DNA of 17,753 bases, taken from the NCBI GenBank assembly GCA_025355935.1, contig JANXYS010000516.1, forward strand, positions 1 to 17,753, written 5' to 3'. Origin of the DNA: Chitinophagales bacterium. Its GTDB lineage: Bacteria > Bacteroidota > Bacteroidia > Chitinophagales > Chitinophagaceae. A model generated the notes under the pieces. The model saw nothing but the letters and a program-made list of their open reading frames with translations. It had not been told where the DNA came from and made no database searches. This document shows, piece after piece, positions 14,773-17,753 of the stretch. A program made the translations under genes and the position numbers. Within the stretch, counting starts at the first letter, position 1; each line of letters opens with the position of its first letter.

Positions 14773-16827
14773 ATGAATAAAAAAGTAAAGAGTAATATGC
14801 CTGTAAAGAAATCTTCATCGCAGGTCGAGGTTTTGAAAGGGAAGCTCGACATTAGCAGGAGTGGAATGGGGTTTGTTATCGTGGAAGGACAGGACAAGGA
14901 CATCATGGTGAAGCCGAATGAATTCGGTAAAGCATTTCATGGTGACATGGTACGCGTTCAGGTATCGAAAGAAAATGGGAGTTCCAGCCGACGTGTAGAA
15001 GGGAAGATTATTGATGTAACAGAAAGAAAGCAGACGGAATTTGTTGGAAATGTTGAGGTCAATAAGACCAATGCGTTCTTTGTGGCCGGTGGTGAAAAGC
15101 CTATCCCGGACTTTTATATCCCTATGGAAAAACTAAATGGTGCAGAGAATGGCGATAGAGTCGTCGTTAAGCTTTCGCGCTGGGATAAGACAGATAAAAA
15201 ACCGCAGGGCGAGGTATTGAGTGTTATAAAAGCGGAGGACGAAGGTGACCTGGCAATGAAGGAAATTATTATCCAGGCTGGCTTTCCCCTGGCATTTGAA
15301 GCAGATGTTTTAAAGCTAGCTGATAGTCTCCCTGACACCATCAGCCGCGAAGAAACTAAAAAAAGAAAAGATTGCCGCGATATACTAACCTTTACTATCG
15401 ACCCGGTAGATGCGAAGGATTTTGATGATGCGATTTCTATACGAAACCTTGATAATGGTAACTATGAAATCGGCGTTCACATTGCTGATGTAAGCCATTT
15501 TGTTACTCCCGACAGTATCCTCGACAAGGCTGCGTACGCCAGGGCTACCAGCGTTTACCTGCCTGACAGGGTAAATCCGATGTTACCCGAGCGGATATCC
15601 AACGAGCTATGCTCACTGAGGCCTAACGAAGACAAATATACCTTCTCTGTCATCTTCCAAATTAATAACAGGGCAGAAATCAAGCATAAGTGGATTGGCC
15701 GTACAATCATTCATAGTGACCACCGTTTTTCTTACGATGAGGTGCAGGAAATCATTGAAACAAGAGAAGGTATTCATTTTAAACCAATATTGCTGTTAAA
15801 CGATCTTGCCAAACAATTCAGGCAGGAACGTTTTGATAACGGTGCTATCAATTTTTCATCTACTGAAGTGAAGTTCCAACTAGATGAAAAAGGAAAACCT
15901 ATCGCCGTAGTAGTGAAGGAGAGCAAGGATGCTCATAAACTGATTGAAGAGTTTATGTTGCTGGCCAATCGTACCGTAGCAGAGTATGTAAACAAAATAA
16001 AAGTAAACAAAGAGCCCATTCCATTTCCTTACCGAATACACGATACTCCGGATGATGAGAAGCTGAAACCTTTTGTAGCTTTCGCGAAAAAATTTGGATA
16101 CTTATTCGAAATGAAAGATGAGAAGCAGGTAGCAGAATCGTTTAACAGGTTGTTGAAAGAAGTACAAGGGAAGCCCGAACAGCATGTGCTCGAACAGCTT
16201 GGTATCCGTACCATGGCCAAAGCAGTTTATACGCCCGAAAATATAGGCCACTATGGTTTAGGTTTTGAAAACTATTGTCATTTTACCTCCCCGATACGAC
16301 GCTACCCGGATGTAATGGTGCATCGTATTTTACAGCAATGTTTAGATAAGGATTTAAAGCTCGATAACAAAATGCCGGAGAAGTGCAAACATTGCAGCGA
16401 TCGTGAACGTGCGGCTATGGAGGCTGAAAGGGCCGGAAATAAATACAAGCAGGTTGAATACATGCAGCAGTTCCTCGGCGAAGAATTTGATGCTGTTGTA
16501 AGTGGCGTTTCTGGTTTTGGATTTTGGACAGAAACAGTTTTACATAAGTGCGAAGGTTTAGTAAGCATCCGCGATTTAAATACCTACGATGATTTCTCGC
16601 TCGATGACTCTGATTACTCATTAGTGGGTGCCCGCACCGGCACCCGCTTCAGGATAGGAGATAAGGTGAAGATTAAAGTGGTAGCGGCAAACCTCACTAA
16701 ACGTCAGCTCGATTATGAATGGGTGAATGAAAAAGCAGGCGCTGCTGGCATTTCAAAAACGCCCATGGTTAAAAAAAGCAAAAAGGCAGAATACAAAGGT
16801 AAAAAGACCGCAAAGAAGGCAGGATAA
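14773..16827 (+). CDS. rnr: Ribonuclease R
   Basis: 684 residues; a 3'-to-5' exoribonuclease that degrades structured RNA. The N-terminal part (about 20-165) has cold-shock-type OB folds (LKGKLDISRSGMGFVIVEG). The RNB catalytic domain runs from about 200 to 520 with the acidic cluster DPVDAKDFDDA at about 210-220 (D210, D216, D218, D219 for magnesium) and SPIRRYPDVMVHR near 504. An S1 domain covers about 566-650, followed by a Lys-rich tail (KKSKKAEYKGKKTAKK) as in RNase R. It lacks the extra N-terminal helix-turn-helix of E. coli RNase R (813 residues). ATG 14773 is used; MPVKK at 14797 is an alternative. It is 58 bases before the prenyltransferase gene on the same strand. Confidence 0.95.
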   Translation: MNKKVKSNMPVKKSSSQVEVLKGKLDISRSGMGFVIVEGQDKDIMVKPNEFGKAFHGDMVRVQVSKENGSSSRRVEGKIIDVTERKQTEFVGNVEVNKTNAFFVAGGEKPIPDFYIPMEKLNGAENGDRVVVKLSRWDKTDKKPQGEVLSVIKAEDEGDLAMKEIIIQAGFPLAFEADVLKLADSLPDTISREETKKRKDCRDILTFTIDPVDAKDFDDAISIRNLDNGNYEIGVHIADVSHFVTPDSILDKAAYARATSVYLPDRVNPMLPERISNELCSLRPNEDKYTFSVIFQINNRAEIKHKWIGRTIIHSDHRFSYDEVQEIIETREGIHFKPILLLNDLAKQFRQERFDNGAINFSSTEVKFQLDEKGKPIAVVVKESKDAHKLIEEFMLLANRTVAEYVNKIKVNKEPIPFPYRIHDTPDDEKLKPFVAFAKKFGYLFEMKDEKQVAESFNRLLKEVQGKPEQHVLEQLGIRTMAKAVYTPENIGHYGLGFENYCHFTSPIRRYPDVMVHRILQQCLDKDLKLDNKMPEKCKHCSDRERAAMEAERAGNKYKQVEYMQQFLGEEFDAVVSGVSGFGFWTETVLHKCEGLVSIRDLNTYDDFSLDDSDYSLVGARTGTRFRIGDKVKIKVVAANLTKRQLDYEWVNEKAGAAGISKTPMVKKSKKAEYKGKKTAKKAG

Positions 16828-16885
16828 ATTTTATAATTATTTAAACTAACATTCCGGTAAGCCGGCATCAATTTCAAATTGCTAC

Positions 16886-17753
16886 ATGCATTCTTTTCCT
16901 GAACTATCAGACCTTTTTGAAAAAAAATTCGATAAGCGGCATTTTCCTTCCAAGCCATCCACGTTGTACGATGCAGCACAGTACATTTTGCAATTGGGGG
17001 GAAAACGCATAAGGCCGGTTTCGGTGCTAATGGGAAATGAACTTTTCGATGATATCAGCCAGGATGCTTACCACGCGGCTACTGCCGTAGAATTGTTTCA
17101 TAACTTCAGTTTAATTCATGATGATATTATGGACAAGGCGCCGATGCGCCGGGGAATGCCAACTGTGCATGAAAAGTATGGCGAATCAACGGCGTTGCTT
17201 GCAGGAGATGTGATGTTTACAGTTGCGTATGAAAATCTCAACAGAATCTCACCCCTGAACTTACAAAAGGTGCTCTTCCTTTTCAATAAAACTTCAAAAG
17301 AAGTTTGTGAAGGCCAGCAACTGGATATGGACTTTGAAAAACTCTCCAGGGTAAGCTTTGATCAATATCTTGAAATGATAACGCTTAAGACGTCAGTACT
17401 TCTTGCTGCCAGTTTACAACTCGGTGCCATCCTTGGCGGGGCGGGAGAGGGGAACCAGCTGCACCTTTATGAGTTCGGAAAAAACCTGGGTATTGCTTTC
17501 CAGGTACAGGATGATTACCTGGATGCATTCGGCGATCCTGAAAAATTTGGTAAGCAGGTAGGAGGTGATATTCTTGCCAACAAAAAGACGTTTTTGATGA
17601 TTCACGTGCTCGAGGTAGCAAATGCGGCCCAACTTGAAGATTTACATGAATTAACTACTGGGAATGATCCAGCTAAAGTAGCGAGGGTAACAGGCATTTT
17701 TAAATCCTGCGGAGTTGATGAATGGGCAGATGCATTAAAAGAAAAATATTTCG
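16886..17753 (+). CDS. Polyprenyl diphosphate synthase, partial at window edge
   Basis: 289 residues are present and the frame is still open at the end of the window; by family length (about 320-330) only a few dozen residues are missing. It is a trans-prenyltransferase that extends allylic diphosphates with isopentenyl diphosphate. GGKRIRP at 38-44 binds isopentenyl diphosphate. The first Asp-rich motif DDIMD is at 79-83, followed by RRGMPTVH; the second, DDYLD, is at 209-213. Phe74 lies five residues before the first motif, which in related enzymes limits the product to short chains (C15-C20), so a farnesyl or geranylgeranyl product is more likely than a C35-C40 quinone chain; this is inference. 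It follows rnr by 58 bases and may be co-transcribed. Confidence 0.93.
   Translation, partial: MHSFPELSDLFEKKFDKRHFPSKPSTLYDAAQYILQLGGKRIRPVSVLMGNELFDDISQDAYHAATAVELFHNFSLIHDDIMDKAPMRRGMPTVHEKYGESTALLAGDVMFTVAYENLNRISPLNLQKVLFLFNKTSKEVCEGQQLDMDFEKLSRVSFDQYLEMITLKTSVLLAASLQLGAILGGAGEGNQLHLYEFGKNLGIAFQVQDDYLDAFGDPEKFGKQVGGDILANKKTFLMIHVLEVANAAQLEDLHELTTGNDPAKVARVTGIFKSCGVDEWADALKEKYF

Noticed and set aside
14592..14906. Minus-strand frame overlapping the rnr start
   Set aside because: It overlaps the recognisable N-terminal domain of RNase R and shows no family features.
1..17753. CRISPR arrays, tRNA or rRNA genes, integrases, intact insertion sequences
   Set aside because: I read both strands for regularly spaced repeats, tRNA-like cloverleafs and transposase motifs and found none that I could support.

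Overview
The window looks like chromosomal DNA from a Bacteroidota bacterium, most likely a Chitinophagaceae-type member. The reasons are the moderate-to-low GC, the near absence of Shine-Dalgarno sequences before starts, several TAnnTTTG -7 promoter boxes of the Bacteroidetes type, and the gene families present (OMP beta-barrel protein, LEA-type lipoprotein, M56/BlaI pair, PyrR/PyrB/CoaD/NUDIX/PyrE group). Taxonomy is inferred from protein flavour only. Almost all genes are housekeeping. I see no prophage, CRISPR array, intact insertion sequence, tRNA or rRNA.

Layout. 1-212: tail of an upstream unit ending in a terminator. 213-2195 (+): a very lysine-rich small basic protein, prfB (release factor 2, with its programmed +1 frameshift), and an NTF2-like lipoprotein. 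2376-4009 (+): pruA, delta-1-pyrroline-5-carboxylate dehydrogenase, with an apparent one-base deletion that cuts off its conserved C-terminus. 4124-4742 (+): outer-membrane beta-barrel protein and a strong terminator. 4901-8511: pyrimidine and CoA block: pyrR, pyrB, coaD, then a NUDIX hydrolase on the minus strand divergent from pyrE. 8540-8959 (+): exported CxxC heavy-metal-binding (HMA) protein with terminator. 9186-9640 (-): LEA-type lipoprotein with a second apparent one-base deletion, in its signal peptide. 9641-10699: about 1 kb, AT-rich, without a convincing gene but with a possible small RNA unit. 10700-11074 (+): small secreted FnIII-like protein. 11231-14411 (-): mtaB tRNA methylthiotransferase, then blaI- and blaR1-type genes 4 bases apart, with a candidate operator directly before blaI. 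14773-16827 (+): RNase R. 16886-end (+): polyprenyl diphosphate synthase, cut by the window edge.

How the genes relate. PyrR, PyrB and PyrE are UMP synthesis and salvage functions; CoaD belongs to coenzyme A synthesis. PrfB, MtaB and RNase R act in translation and RNA turnover. BlaI and the M56 protease form a repressor/anti-repressor sensor pair whose target is not evident here. The most informative points are the textbook RF2 frameshift signal, two independent one-base deletions relative to otherwise intact genes (sequencing error or real lesions), -7 boxes only a few bases before several start codons (near-leaderless mRNAs), and the dyad in front of blaI. I found nothing that I can defend as a wholly new system.
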